A DNA stretch of 64,000 nucleotides from Caldarchaeum sp038740895 (GTDB lineage Archaea > Thermoproteota > Nitrososphaeria_A > Caldarchaeales > Caldarchaeaceae): NCBI GenBank assembly GCA_038740895.1, contig JAVYLK010000003.1:1-64000 (forward strand). Direction: 5' to 3'. Positions 17,268-26,358 of this stretch are shown piece after piece (the first letter of the stretch is position 1; each line of letters opens with the position of its first letter). The translations under genes were made by a program, and so were the position numbers. Under the pieces are notes generated by a model, which did not search any database, was not told where the DNA came from, and saw nothing but the letters and a program-made list of their open reading frames with translations.

Positions 17268-19772
17268 ATGATGCGGCCTGTTCTGTTGGCGGTTTTGTTG
17301 ATGCTGCCGGCGGCAGCGGCCGTCGACCCTATCCCAGCAGGGACTCCGTTCGGCACGGTCTACGTCCGTGTTGTTGACTGCGGGAACGGAAACCCTGTGG
17401 TGGGAGCTTCGGTGAACCTCGACAACCCCACTCACCGGGCAAGCGGGTTGACGAACGCCACAGGCATAGCGACCCTGGGGGTTTTCGACTGGTTTTACAA
17501 CTATTACATAACTGCCTCGGGGTACAGCATATCGGCCGGTACGCGGCGGTTCTCTCTCGGAGAGGTTTTCCAAGCATGCCTCAACGCTGAGGTGGCAGGG
17601 TTCTGGAGGATAACTGCAACTGTTCAGATGTGGCAGGGCGACGTACACGCAGGCGGGTCTGGATGGGCTTTGATAAGACTGAGAAACTTCGAGCCGGGGG
17701 TCTTCAACATCACCGAGTTCCAGATATGGGTCTCAGGATACGAAGGACCAGCCATCGTCTATCCCACCCCATCCGGAATCATCCTAGGCAAGATTTTAGA
17801 CACAGCCGTCAACATGACTCTCATCCCAAAGCCTGACATCCCCGTAGGAAGGCTCAAAGCAGACCTTAGGCTCAAGGCTGTGTTCAGGTCTGACGACGGC
17901 AGGGTTATCGGCCCTTTAACGATAATCACCGACCTAGATTACGTCAACATACTTCCATACAGGACGTTTAGGATAAGAGTTCTCGACAACTGGGCGACCA
18001 ACCCAGTAGCAGGCGCCACGATTCTCCTCGAGTCAACCCTCCCAGGCGTCCAAGCCTCTTACACCGTCCAAACCGATGAGGACGGCTTCGCAACCATACG
18101 ACGTATGCAGGACATGGTCTACCGCCTGAGGGTCTTCTACCCCTCTCCGTACTCCGAAGAAGTTTTGATGGTACGGCAGTCCTTCCCCATTCTAGTCGAC
18201 CTAGCTCGCACCGGCTTCATAACAACAACCCTCTTCGAGGCCCATGTAAGGGTTTCAGACCTGGCTTCAAGGCCTTTGGACGCTGAGGTTCGTTTGGGCA
18301 GTATTGCAAGGACGGCTGCGAACGGGGAGGTTGTTTTTAAGAACGTTCCGAAGGGCAGCTACGAGGTAAAGTGCTTCTGGAAAGGTGTGGAGGTTTGTTC
18401 GGAAAGAATGACCGTCGACGAGCCGCTCGTCCTCAGAAGCCCCGGAGGAAAGCTAGACGTTCAAGCCGACGTCGGCGACCTTGTTCTGAGGCTTAGGAAA
18501 CAAGGCGACAAGCCCCTCACAAAAAGCGTCAAGCTGTCGATCACGCCTTTCGACGAAACCAGAGAAACCGCAGACATAGCGGTTTTCTCCAGACTTCCAA
18601 GAGGAGAGTACACTATCACAGTCAAGACACACAACTGGGTCAAGCAAGCGGAGGCGGAAGCAGGAACTTACCGGTTCAGCATACCGCGACAACACGGCGA
18701 ACACACGATAACAGTAGAGGTCTTCGACGCCGTTTTGAGGACGGTCACAGAGGACGGTAAGCAGTCGCCCCTGACCAAAATACTGGTCGACGGCATGAGC
18801 GTCGAAGGCGTTTCAGGAGTGTTCACCATCGAGGACATTACGCCGGGTGTGTATGTTGTCGAAGCGCTCTGGCTAGACCACAAAGTCCTCGACGGCAGGG
18901 TTGAGCTTTCTCCAGCCTCAGCCCCTGTTCTGACTGCGAGGATTAGAGATGTACAGGTTAGATTTGTGGGCGTTGACGGTTCAAGCGTTCCCCGCGGACT
19001 AGCATTTCTGAGAGTAGGAGGCTTAAACCAGACGAGAGATGTGCAGAACGGCAGCGTCGTTTTCGAGCAAGTTCCAGCAGGCTCCCACGCTCTTACTGTG
19101 TTTTTCGACGGTTCGAAGGTTTTTGAGGGACGGGTTGAGACGGCCAGCCCACAGAACATAGTAGTTGAGACCGGTATGGTGTTGATTGTTTTCAGAGATC
19201 AGCAAGGCAAGCCCGTTAAAGACCTACGGGTCGAGGTTGAGGGCGTCGGCTGGGCCGTCGTCGACGACGAGGGGACCGTCCTCCTCGGCCCCAAGCCCAT
19301 AGGAAGCTACAGGTTCACCGCAACCTTCAAGGGGTTGCCGGCTGCGTCGGGCACCGCTTCCGCCGGCAGAGCGACGACGATCACTCTCCCCCTTCACACA
19401 CTTGAGGTCGAAGTTTTCGACGAGCTCGACAACCAGCTCCAAGCAACCATCGAGCTGCTCAGGCAGGATGTCCTAGTAAACAGACTCGAAGGATCCAGCG
19501 CATCTTTCTCCAACCTGCCTCCCGGGGCCTATACCGTGAGGGTCTCTCTCGGCTCTAAGCAGGTGGAGAGGAGTGTCGTCGTCCAGTCTGACACCAGCCT
19601 GAAAGTAATCATGCCTGTGGCCCTGAGGTTAGACGGCCAAACGCTTTCCCTGTTCGAGCTGACGGTCTTCATAACCCCGGCAGCGCTAGCCGCGGCAGCA
19701 GCCCTCACAGCATTCGTTGTTAGGAAGGCTCTGCTCAAACGAAAAGGTAAAAGGCTGAAGGGCAGGGTCTAG
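17268..19772 (+). CDS. Large surface protein with tandem beta-sandwich repeats
   Basis: 834 aa. A signal peptide (hydrophobic residues ~3-18, AAAAV), an extracellular region built from repeated ~70-100-residue beta units, and a C-terminal transmembrane helix (~805-825) followed by a Lys/Arg-rich tail. The units end in similar phrases: PKGSYEVKCFWKG, TPGVYVVEALWLD, PAGSHALTVFFDG, PIGSYRFTATFKG and PPGAYTVRVSLGS, typical of carboxypeptidase-regulatory-like/prealbumin-like domains. Two cysteines near residue 350 (KCFWKGVEVC) could form a disulfide. It heads a three-gene operon with a small membrane protein and a RecA-like ATPase. Confidence 0.8.
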   Translation: MMRPVLLAVLLMLPAAAAVDPIPAGTPFGTVYVRVVDCGNGNPVVGASVNLDNPTHRASGLTNATGIATLGVFDWFYNYYITASGYSISAGTRRFSLGEVFQACLNAEVAGFWRITATVQMWQGDVHAGGSGWALIRLRNFEPGVFNITEFQIWVSGYEGPAIVYPTPSGIILGKILDTAVNMTLIPKPDIPVGRLKADLRLKAVFRSDDGRVIGPLTIITDLDYVNILPYRTFRIRVLDNWATNPVAGATILLESTLPGVQASYTVQTDEDGFATIRRMQDMVYRLRVFYPSPYSEEVLMVRQSFPILVDLARTGFITTTLFEAHVRVSDLASRPLDAEVRLGSIARTAANGEVVFKNVPKGSYEVKCFWKGVEVCSERMTVDEPLVLRSPGGKLDVQADVGDLVLRLRKQGDKPLTKSVKLSITPFDETRETADIAVFSRLPRGEYTITVKTHNWVKQAEAEAGTYRFSIPRQHGEHTITVEVFDAVLRTVTEDGKQSPLTKILVDGMSVEGVSGVFTIEDITPGVYVVEALWLDHKVLDGRVELSPASAPVLTARIRDVQVRFVGVDGSSVPRGLAFLRVGGLNQTRDVQNGSVVFEQVPAGSHALTVFFDGSKVFEGRVETASPQNIVVETGMVLIVFRDQQGKPVKDLRVEVEGVGWAVVDDEGTVLLGPKPIGSYRFTATFKGLPAASGTASAGRATTITLPLHTLEVEVFDELDNQLQATIELLRQDVLVNRLEGSSASFSNLPPGAYTVRVSLGSKQVERSVVVQSDTSLKVIMPVALRLDGQTLSLFELTVFITPAALAAAAALTAFVVRKALLKRKGKRLKGRV

Positions 19773-19787
19773 GGAAGGTGCTGCTTA

Positions 19788-20126
19788 ATGGACGCAGAGT
19801 TCCTGCTGGTTGTGTTCAGCTTCATACTAACCATGGTCTTCGCCATCCTGGTCTATGGGCTTCTCAGAGAGCTCAGCCTCGGAATATTCAGAAGGTTCTT
19901 TAAAATCTTAATAGCCGCCGCCCTAGTTTCCATAGCGGGGAGGGGGGCTGCGCTGCTCAACCTAAGCGCCAGAGTGTCATTTCTACCCGTTGGTCTCGAG
20001 ACCCTTTCAGGTTTGCTATTCTTCGTGCTGTTGACGGCAGCGTTCTGGCAGCTGCTTCGGGACTGGAAGAAGCTTTCTCTCGACAGGCCTGCGAATAGAG
20101 TGGGCAGGGATGAAGCTCGGAATTGA
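19788..20126 (+). CDS. Small multi-helix membrane protein
   Basis: 112 aa with about three membrane helices (residues 5-25, 35-55 and 70-95) and a basic C-terminus. A purine-rich GGGAAGG site lies ~10 nt before the ATG. It starts 15 nt after the surface-protein stop and overlaps the ATPase gene by 17 nt, so all three are probably made together. No family recognised; the arrangement suggests a membrane link between the surface protein and the cytosolic ATPase. Confidence 0.7.
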   Translation: MDAEFLLVVFSFILTMVFAILVYGLLRELSLGIFRRFFKILIAAALVSIAGRGAALLNLSARVSFLPVGLETLSGLLFFVLLTAAFWQLLRDWKKLSLDRPANRVGRDEARN

Positions 20127-20793
20127 GGAAGTTCTATCGCTTCTTAACTCAAAAACCGGCTCGTTGATAATCACGGGCCCAAACGGCGTCGGCAAGACTC
20201 TTCTCTCGATTCAAGCAACTGACCGAGCTCTGAAGAGAGGTACAAAGTGCGTCTATGCATTAACAACCATGGCACCCCGCACGTTCTTGGACATGGCTAA
20301 GTTCATATCGGTAGACTTCTCCGACAGCTTAGAAAATAATTCGCTGGTGTTGGTTGACTGCCACACTGGTGGGGAGGAATCATCCCCAGCAAAGTTCAGC
20401 GTCAGCCCCGAGGCCAGCCTTCTTCAGATCCGTCAAACCTTCCTAGAGGCTGCAGAATTCTCTCAAAACTATCTACTAGTCGTGGACGACCTCAGCACGC
20501 TGCTCGCCTACGTCCCCTCCGAGACCGCCTTCAAGTTCTACCAAGGCGTGGCTTCCGACCTAAGACGAAACAAAGCCACAGGAATCTCCGTAATCGTGCC
20601 CGAGATCCTCGACCAAAAACTGACAAACCTACTCTACTCTCTGTCAGACGGAGTCGTTGAAATGACTCTAGAGGACATGGGTGGAAACCTCCGAAGGTTC
20701 ATGAGGATAAGATTCATGCGAGGAGTCAAACACCTCGCAGAATGGAGCGAGTTCCAGATAGGCGAACACGGCCTAGAAATAATAACCTACTGA
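20110..20793 (+). CDS. RecA/KaiC-superfamily ATPase (ArlH-like size)
   Basis: 227 aa. Walker A GPNGVGKTLLSIQ (residues ~23-35), Walker B NYLLVVDDLSTLL (~120), single ATPase domain. Size and domain content resemble ArlH/FlaH and other single-domain KaiC-like proteins. There is no arginine finger or second domain. Being translationally coupled to a membrane protein and a surface protein, it may regulate assembly or signalling at the envelope; a complete archaellum operon is not present here. Confidence 0.8.
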   Translation: MKLGIEEVLSLLNSKTGSLIITGPNGVGKTLLSIQATDRALKRGTKCVYALTTMAPRTFLDMAKFISVDFSDSLENNSLVLVDCHTGGEESSPAKFSVSPEASLLQIRQTFLEAAEFSQNYLLVVDDLSTLLAYVPSETAFKFYQGVASDLRRNKATGISVIVPEILDQKLTNLLYSLSDGVVEMTLEDMGGNLRRFMRIRFMRGVKHLAEWSEFQIGEHGLEIITY

Positions 20794-20960
20794 GCGAACA
20801 TACTAGAGTGAAGCGGGGGTGGCGCCGGTTGGTCTAAGTATTGCGCTGGATGGTTTGTCTCCTTCCCCGTTCTCGGGCGAAGAATCACGGCCCTTCATGC
20901 ATTCTGAGTAATTCTGTCCTCGGAACCACTCACGCCAGTCTCCGCTATAACAGATGAAAC

Positions 20961-20970
20961 ACTATATATC
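20961..20970 (+). promoter_or_regulatory. TATA box for the semialdehyde dehydrogenase operon
   Basis: ACTATATATC centred ~27 nt before ATG 20992, fitting a leaderless transcript. Confidence 0.6.
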
Positions 20971-20991
20971 TCCGGACATTTTACAAAATTT

Positions 20992-22434
20992 ATGAAAATC
21001 CTGCCGAACTTCGTGGACAACGAATTCACCACCCCACAGACAGCAGAAAATCTTCCAGTGAAAAACCCAGCTTTCGACACGATAATCTCCTACGCCCCCA
21101 TCACGCCTGAAACCGAAGTCGAAAAAGCCGTCGAATCGAGTGTGAAAGCCTTCGAAAAATTCCGCAAAACAACTCCATCCGACCGTGTTCAGTATCTGAT
21201 GAAGATTAGGGAGTATTTGGAGAGGGACACAGATGTTCTCGCACGTGTTCTAGTCGAAAATCATGGACGAACGTATTCCGAAGGCGTTGGAGAGGTGAGG
21301 AGAAGCTTGGAGAACGTGGAGGCGGCTGCTGCGATAGCTTACACGCTTGCGAAAGGCGAGAAAATGGTAAACATCTCGCCCGACATAGACCAAGAACTCA
21401 TCCGAGAGCCTCTTGGCTGTTTCGCCGTCATAACGCCTTTCAACATCCCGCTTCACGCATGGTCATCCTACGTTCCCTACGCAATCGCCGTCGGAGCAAC
21501 TGTCGTGCTAAAGCCCAGCGAAATAACACCCATGGTGGCCAACGAGGTGGCCCGGATAATGAAGGAAGCAGGCGTTCCTCCGGGAGTGATGAACATAATT
21601 CATGGTGACGGCCGAGTCGCTGAAAAACTCGTCAAACATCCCGATGTTCAGGGTGTTGGGTTTATCGGCTCAACCCGCACAGGCAAAATGCTCTACGAGT
21701 TGATTGCGAAAGAAGGTAAACGGGCCTCGATAAACGCCGGCGCGAAAAACCACATAGTCGTGATGAAAGACGCTGACCTGATAAAAACTACGGAAGCCGT
21801 CGTTTCATCGTTTTTCGGAATGTCTGGACAGAGGTGTCTGGCGGGCTCCAACCTCGTCGTGGTAGACGGCGCCGAACAAGTGGTCGGCCTAGTGGCCTCG
21901 AAATCCCGTCTCAGACTGGGATACGGCATGGAAAAAGATACGGAAATGGGCCCGATGGCTTCTAGACAAGGCCTTGAAAAAGCTCTCAAATACATCGAAG
22001 TCGGTGAAAAATACGGCCAGATCCTCGTCGACGGCCGACAGAACAAGCCAGCAAAACCTCTCGACGGCTATTTCGTCGGGCCAACCGTGTTCAAAGACGT
22101 TCCACCTAATTCGCCTCTTGCGAAAGAGGAGATCTTCGGCCCGGTCGCTGCTATTCTTTCAGTTGAAAACGTTGACGCAGCCATCGACCTCATAAACAAA
22201 AACACGCCCTACGGAAACGCTGCGTCGATTTTTACATCCAACCCGAGAATAGCTCGGCATTTCGTCCTAAATGTGAACGTCGGCAACGTCGGCGTGAACA
22301 TCGGCGTTCCACAGCCTATGGCGTATTTCCCGCTGGGCGGGAGAAAGATGTCGTTCTTCGGCACTGCTCACAGCCGAGTCGACACATTGAGATTCTTTAC
22401 CGACCACAAAATCGTGACGACGAGGTGGTGGTGA
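20992..22434 (+). CDS. CoA-acylating (methyl)malonate-semialdehyde dehydrogenase
   Basis: 480 aa aldehyde dehydrogenase. The catalytic Cys is C282 in SGQRCLAGSN. The usual general-base Glu (ELGGK in hydrolytic ALDHs) is absent; the position reads NAGAKNH, the hallmark of methylmalonate-semialdehyde dehydrogenases that transfer the acyl group to CoA. EEIFGPV is present. Family reaction: (methyl)malonate semialdehyde + CoA + NAD+ to propionyl- or acetyl-CoA + CO2. It is coupled to a DUF1185 gene and faces the importer operon, suggesting it ends a ring- or branched-chain-degradation path. Confidence 0.88.
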   Translation: MKILPNFVDNEFTTPQTAENLPVKNPAFDTIISYAPITPETEVEKAVESSVKAFEKFRKTTPSDRVQYLMKIREYLERDTDVLARVLVENHGRTYSEGVGEVRRSLENVEAAAAIAYTLAKGEKMVNISPDIDQELIREPLGCFAVITPFNIPLHAWSSYVPYAIAVGATVVLKPSEITPMVANEVARIMKEAGVPPGVMNIIHGDGRVAEKLVKHPDVQGVGFIGSTRTGKMLYELIAKEGKRASINAGAKNHIVVMKDADLIKTTEAVVSSFFGMSGQRCLAGSNLVVVDGAEQVVGLVASKSRLRLGYGMEKDTEMGPMASRQGLEKALKYIEVGEKYGQILVDGRQNKPAKPLDGYFVGPTVFKDVPPNSPLAKEEIFGPVAAILSVENVDAAIDLINKNTPYGNAASIFTSNPRIARHFVLNVNVGNVGVNIGVPQPMAYFPLGGRKMSFFGTAHSRVDTLRFFTDHKIVTTRWW

Positions 22435-23039
22435 TGGAAATCGCGCCCGGCGTTTCAATCCGGAAAGTCTTCGTATTCGTAGAAGAAACATTCATCGAAA
22501 ACGGAAAAAAACTAAGCAAACCTGTTCGGAAGAGCGCAGCAGCGGCTGTTATAAAGAACCCGTACGCAGGACGCTACGTAGACGACCTGCAGGTTTTGAT
22601 TGACGCTGGTGATTTTCTAGGCGGGTTTTTGGGGAGGAGGGCTCGGGAAGCTCTGAACATCGCTCCAGCTGAGGTTGAAAGCTACGGAAAGGCCGCTGTC
22701 ATCGGAACCGCTGGCGAACTCGAGCACGGCCACGCCATCCTGCATCCAAAGTTTGGAAGAGGGTTGCGGGAAGAATCCGGGGGACAAGAAGTCTGCAAAG
22801 CCATCATTCCATCGGCTGCTAAGGTCGGCGGACCCGGCACTGCCATCGACGTCCCACTCCACTACAAACGAGCTGCTTTCGTCAGAAGCCATTACGACGC
22901 CGTCGAAGTTCGGACACCCGACGCACCTCTGCCAGATGAAATTATCGTCATCGCGGCAGTGACAGATTCAGGCAGGCCTCTTCCGAGGATAGGTGGTCTG
23001 AAGAAAGAAGAAGTGAAAGGGGAAGACGGTCTCCGTTAG
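22434..23039 (+). CDS. DUF1185 (amino acid synthesis family) protein
   Basis: 201 aa from ATG 22434 (TGATG overlap). Recognised by VRKSAAAAVIKNPYAGRYV near the N-terminus, GTAGELEHGHAILHPKFG and the C-terminal DEIIVIAAVTDSGRPLPRIGG. Members of this family sit beside amidohydrolases, LLM oxidoreductases and ABC importers in bacteria, but their reaction is not established. The HGHAILHPK stretch, with two conserved-looking His, may be the active site. It converges with livM, overlapping by 4 nt. Confidence 0.82.
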   Translation: MEIAPGVSIRKVFVFVEETFIENGKKLSKPVRKSAAAAVIKNPYAGRYVDDLQVLIDAGDFLGGFLGRRAREALNIAPAEVESYGKAAVIGTAGELEHGHAILHPKFGRGLREESGGQEVCKAIIPSAAKVGGPGTAIDVPLHYKRAAFVRSHYDAVEVRTPDAPLPDEIIVIAAVTDSGRPLPRIGGLKKEEVKGEDGLR

Positions 23040-23998
23040 AAGAACCATGAAAATATTTTTCTCTTTATGAAGTCCGCTATGCCGTTTCTGAAGAAAGCGA
23101 GCAACAGGATTAGTGTCAACCCGTAGAGAACCTGCGTCAAAGGCCCGAGGAATCTCAGCGCCTCGTTTACGACAGCTATGATGGCTGAGCCGATGTGGGG
23201 CCCGAGAAGAGTTGCTCTTCCTCCGAGAATGACTATTATCTGGGCGGGGATGTCGAGCGATGAGAAAGCGAAGTAGGATGGTGCGATGAGCTGTGAAAAC
23301 AGGCCGTACTGTGCTCCCGTGAAGCCGAGAAAAGCCGAGGAAAACAAAGCCGTCAAAGTCTTCACCCTCGAGACGTTTATTCCTACGAGCTCAGCGCTAA
23401 CTTCTTCATCTGTTATGCATCTGTACGCGTATCCCGTTCTAGTGTAGAACAATAGATAGTACGCTATCGCCGTCGCCGCCAAAACAGTCAAGGTGGCCAC
23501 ATAATAGTAGCGGAGGTTGTATGGAAGAGCGTCCAAAGGACCGAGGCTGACACCTCTGATTCTGAACCCTGTTTCGCCTCCCGTGACGTTAGCGAGTCCG
23601 ATTACCAAGTTGTTGAAGACAAGAGTGATCGCAAGCGTGAATATTCCAGTGAATATGACGACGAGTTTTCTTCTTACGGATAGGTAGCTGACAACCCATC
23701 CTATAGCCCCCACCACAGCAGTCGACAGAAGTACAGCTTCAACCGAGCCCATCAAGCCATCACGGATGGAAATGCCGGTGATGTATGCTCCGATCCCGAT
23801 GAAAGCGCCTACACAGAGGAAGAGCTGGCGCGTGTAGCCGAACAGAAAGTTGAAGCCGTAAGCGAAGGCTGTGAAGAAAGCCATCTGAGAGAGAATGAAG
23901 ATGACATACGGCGTGTTGACGAAGACGAGTGGAACAAGTCCGTAGATGACCGCAAGCATGATTAAGGCGATGAGCCTGGTGCTCTCTGCTCTCACCAT
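23036..23998 (-). CDS. livM: Branched-chain-type ABC transporter permease LivM
   Basis: 320 aa with 8-10 membrane helices. The LivM signature covers FGYTRQLFLCVGAFIGIGAY near residue 50 and the EAA-like loop DEEVSAELVGINVSRVKTLTA. It forms the membrane channel with LivH. It overlaps livH by 7 nt, last gene of the importer operon. The substrate may be a heterocycle or carboxylate rather than leucine, given the flanking catabolic genes. Confidence 0.93.
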   Translation of the reverse strand: MVRAESTRLIALIMLAVIYGLVPLVFVNTPYVIFILSQMAFFTAFAYGFNFLFGYTRQLFLCVGAFIGIGAYITGISIRDGLMGSVEAVLLSTAVVGAIGWVVSYLSVRRKLVVIFTGIFTLAITLVFNNLVIGLANVTGGETGFRIRGVSLGPLDALPYNLRYYYVATLTVLAATAIAYYLLFYTRTGYAYRCITDEEVSAELVGINVSRVKTLTALFSSAFLGFTGAQYGLFSQLIAPSYFAFSSLDIPAQIIVILGGRATLLGPHIGSAIIAVVNEALRFLGPLTQVLYGLTLILLLAFFRNGIADFIKRKIFSWFF

Positions 23999-24864
23999 CT
24001 TTCACCCACGATTCCGTAAGGCTTGATGAGTATCAGAATAATGATGAAAATCAGCAACGCGACGTATGCGAGATATGTTCCGATGAAGACGACTAGGAAG
24101 GTGTAGACGACGCCGATGACGAGGCCTGCGACGATTGTCCCGTAGACGCTGCGGATGCCCCCCAAGACGGTGACGAGAAGCCCGAGAATCGTGAATTCTA
24201 TGCCGCTTTCAGGCGCAACTGTTGCGACAACGCTTCTGATGATACCAGCCAAGCTTACGAGAAACGCGCCGAGAAGGAAAACCAGCAAACGGTATCTTTT
24301 CACGCTGACTCCAACAATCAACGCACCTGTTTCGTTCTGTGTGAGAGACCGGATGGCCATACCGTTCCAAGTCTTTTTGAGGAAAAGATAGACGCCTATC
24401 AGGATGGCTGCCGAAGCGACGCCAGTTGCGATTTGAGCCGTTCTCACCGTCAAACCCATGAAATCAACAGTGGCTACTGGAAGGTTTATCGTCAAAAAAG
24501 CAAGCGGAAAACTCGTAATCAACGCGCCGTGAACTAGAATCGAGAAAGAAAGAGTCATGTATAGGCCGAGCAGTACTCTTTCCTCTCCCTCGAGGAGGTA
24601 AACGGGTCTAAGGAGTATTTTTTCGAGGAAGGCTGCGGTGCCCATAGTGAGGAGAATTCCTGCGACAAGAGCCAGTGGAAGTGGAAAGTTGAATGCTTGA
24701 AGCAGGACTGCTGTTCCGACTGTGCAGATGACGAGAAGCTCTCCATGAGCTAGGTTCAGAACGCCAGCCAACCCGTAGATCAGCGTAAGACCCGCGGCGA
24801 TAAGCGACAGAATCAACCCGAAGACAACACCGTCGAGGAAAAACAGCAGAAAATTTGCGTCCAT
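23992..24864 (-). CDS. livH: Branched-chain-type ABC transporter permease LivH
   Basis: 290 aa, about 8 helices. It opens LLFFLDGVVFGLILSLIAAG and carries GLAGVLNLAHGELL, the standard LivH N-terminal signature, and VKRYRLLVFLLGAFLVSLAG. It pairs with LivM. It starts 1 nt after the livF stop codon. Confidence 0.94.
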   Translation of the reverse strand: MDANFLLFFLDGVVFGLILSLIAAGLTLIYGLAGVLNLAHGELLVICTVGTAVLLQAFNFPLPLALVAGILLTMGTAAFLEKILLRPVYLLEGEERVLLGLYMTLSFSILVHGALITSFPLAFLTINLPVATVDFMGLTVRTAQIATGVASAAILIGVYLFLKKTWNGMAIRSLTQNETGALIVGVSVKRYRLLVFLLGAFLVSLAGIIRSVVATVAPESGIEFTILGLLVTVLGGIRSVYGTIVAGLVIGVVYTFLVVFIGTYLAYVALLIFIIILILIKPYGIVGERW

Positions 24865-24865
24865 G

Positions 24866-25594
24866 CTACATTCCCAAGTATTTTTTCACAAACGCTTGAG
24901 CGTTCAAGCCCCCCTCGATGTCGCCTTCGAAAACTACTCTACCGTTGGACATAATGTATCCACGGTCGCTGAGGTCGGCGGCCTGAGCCGTTCTCTGCTC
25001 AACCAATAGAATCGACATCTCGGATTTATTTTCCATCAGCTTTCGCAGCCCTTCGAAAATGTTTTTGACGAGAAGGGGAGAGAGTCCCGTGGAAGGCTCG
25101 TCCAGAAGAAGAAGCTTCGAATCCGTCATCAAGGCTCGGCCGATTGCAAGCATCTGTTGCTCGCCTCCGCTCATAGTGCCGGCCCTCTGAAGCTGTCTCT
25201 CCCTGAGCTTGGGAAAAATGCTGAAAACGAGCGCCAAATTTTCGTCAAGCTTTCTCCGAGCACGTTTGTTGAAAGCTCCTAGAAGAAGGTTCTCCCTCAC
25301 AGTCATCAACGGGAAAAGCTCCTTTTCGGCCAAAGCAAGTGCAACGCCTTCCTCAACTATTTTCTCCGGAGGCAATCCGTCAATTCTTTTTCCATCAAGC
25401 TGAATGCTGCCTTTCCGAGGTTTTAGAAGCCCGGCGATTGCTTTGAGGAGAGTTGTTTTTCCAGCGCCGTTTGGCCCAAGAACCGCTACGACTTCGCCTC
25501 TGTCAACTTCGATGGAGACGTTCCACAAAACCTGGATATCGCCGTAACCAGCCTCCAAACTATCCACTTTTAGAAGGCTCGACAACTTTTTCAC
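24866..25594 (-). CDS. livF: ABC transporter ATP-binding protein LivF
   Basis: 242 aa from GTG 25594; the frame opens at TTG 25609, but a GAGG lies 9 nt before the GTG. Walker A GPNGAGKTTLLKAI, signature TMSGGEQQMLAIGRAL, Walker B LLLLDEPSTGLSP, and the LivF-type opening KVDSLEAGYGDIQVLW. It energises uptake with LivG. Either start overlaps the end of livG. Confidence 0.94.
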   Translation of the reverse strand: MKKLSSLLKVDSLEAGYGDIQVLWNVSIEVDRGEVVAVLGPNGAGKTTLLKAIAGLLKPRKGSIQLDGKRIDGLPPEKIVEEGVALALAEKELFPLMTVRENLLLGAFNKRARRKLDENLALVFSIFPKLRERQLQRAGTMSGGEQQMLAIGRALMTDSKLLLLDEPSTGLSPLLVKNIFEGLRKLMENKSEMSILLVEQRTAQAADLSDRGYIMSNGRVVFEGDIEGGLNAQAFVKKYLGM

Positions 25595-26306
25595 CCAGAT
25601 AAGCCTCAATCACTTCTTGATCTGAAACTATTTCCTCTGGCTTGCCTTCGGCGATTTTAGCCCCCTGGTTGAGCACGGAAACCTTGTCGGCGAGAGAAGA
25701 AACAGCGCTGATGACGTGTTCAACCCAGATGATTGTCAACCCATATTCTCTACGAATGTTCTTGAACAAGTCGACTGCGTCCTCTACTTCTGCGGTGTTC
25801 AGGCCGCTCATGTATTCGTCGACCATCAAGAGTTTAGGCTTTGAAGCTAAGGCCCGTGCGAGCTCGACTTTTTTCCGCTCCTGCAGATTGAGAACACCTG
25901 CTTTCATGTTTGCTTTCTCAGTCAGCTGAAGCTTTTCGAGGAGAGATGTCGCATGGTTTTCGAGCTCATGCCGCGGAATTCGGTTGCTGAAAAGACCTCC
26001 GACGTAGACGTTCTCCCAAACGGTCAACTCTTTAAAAGGCCGTGGAATCTGAAGCGTTCTACCAACGCCGAGCTTGAAGACTTCGTGGGCCGGCTTGTCC
26101 GTGATGTCGTGGTTGTCGAAGAAAACTTTTCCCGAGGTCGGCTTTAACACGCCGTTGATGATGTTGAAAAGAGTTGTTTTTCCCGCTCCGTTGGGGCCGA
26201 TAATAGCGCGGATCTCGTTCTCTTCGACTTCAAGGTTAACATTCTTCAAAGCAGGCAGGCCGCCGAAATACTTTGTCACGTCTATGCATCTAACTAGTGT
26301 CGTCAA
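25560..26306 (-). CDS. livG: ABC transporter ATP-binding protein LivG
   Basis: 248 aa, TTG start. Walker A GPNGAGKTTLFNIINGV, a LivG-type signature region VLNLQERKKVELARAL in which the usual LSGGQ reads LNLQE, Walker B LLMVDEYMSGLN, and the switch His in IIWVEHVI. The degenerate signature motif is the one unusual point: LivG proteins normally keep LSYGQQRRLEIARAL. Partner of LivF. Confidence 0.92.
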   Translation of the reverse strand: MTTLVRCIDVTKYFGGLPALKNVNLEVEENEIRAIIGPNGAGKTTLFNIINGVLKPTSGKVFFDNHDITDKPAHEVFKLGVGRTLQIPRPFKELTVWENVYVGGLFSNRIPRHELENHATSLLEKLQLTEKANMKAGVLNLQERKKVELARALASKPKLLMVDEYMSGLNTAEVEDAVDLFKNIRREYGLTIIWVEHVISAVSSLADKVSVLNQGAKIAEGKPEEIVSDQEVIEAYLGEKVVEPSKSG

Positions 26307-26358
26307 CCCCTACCCTCACCGAAAAACAAAATAAAAGAGATGATGTAGATTTGGTTTT

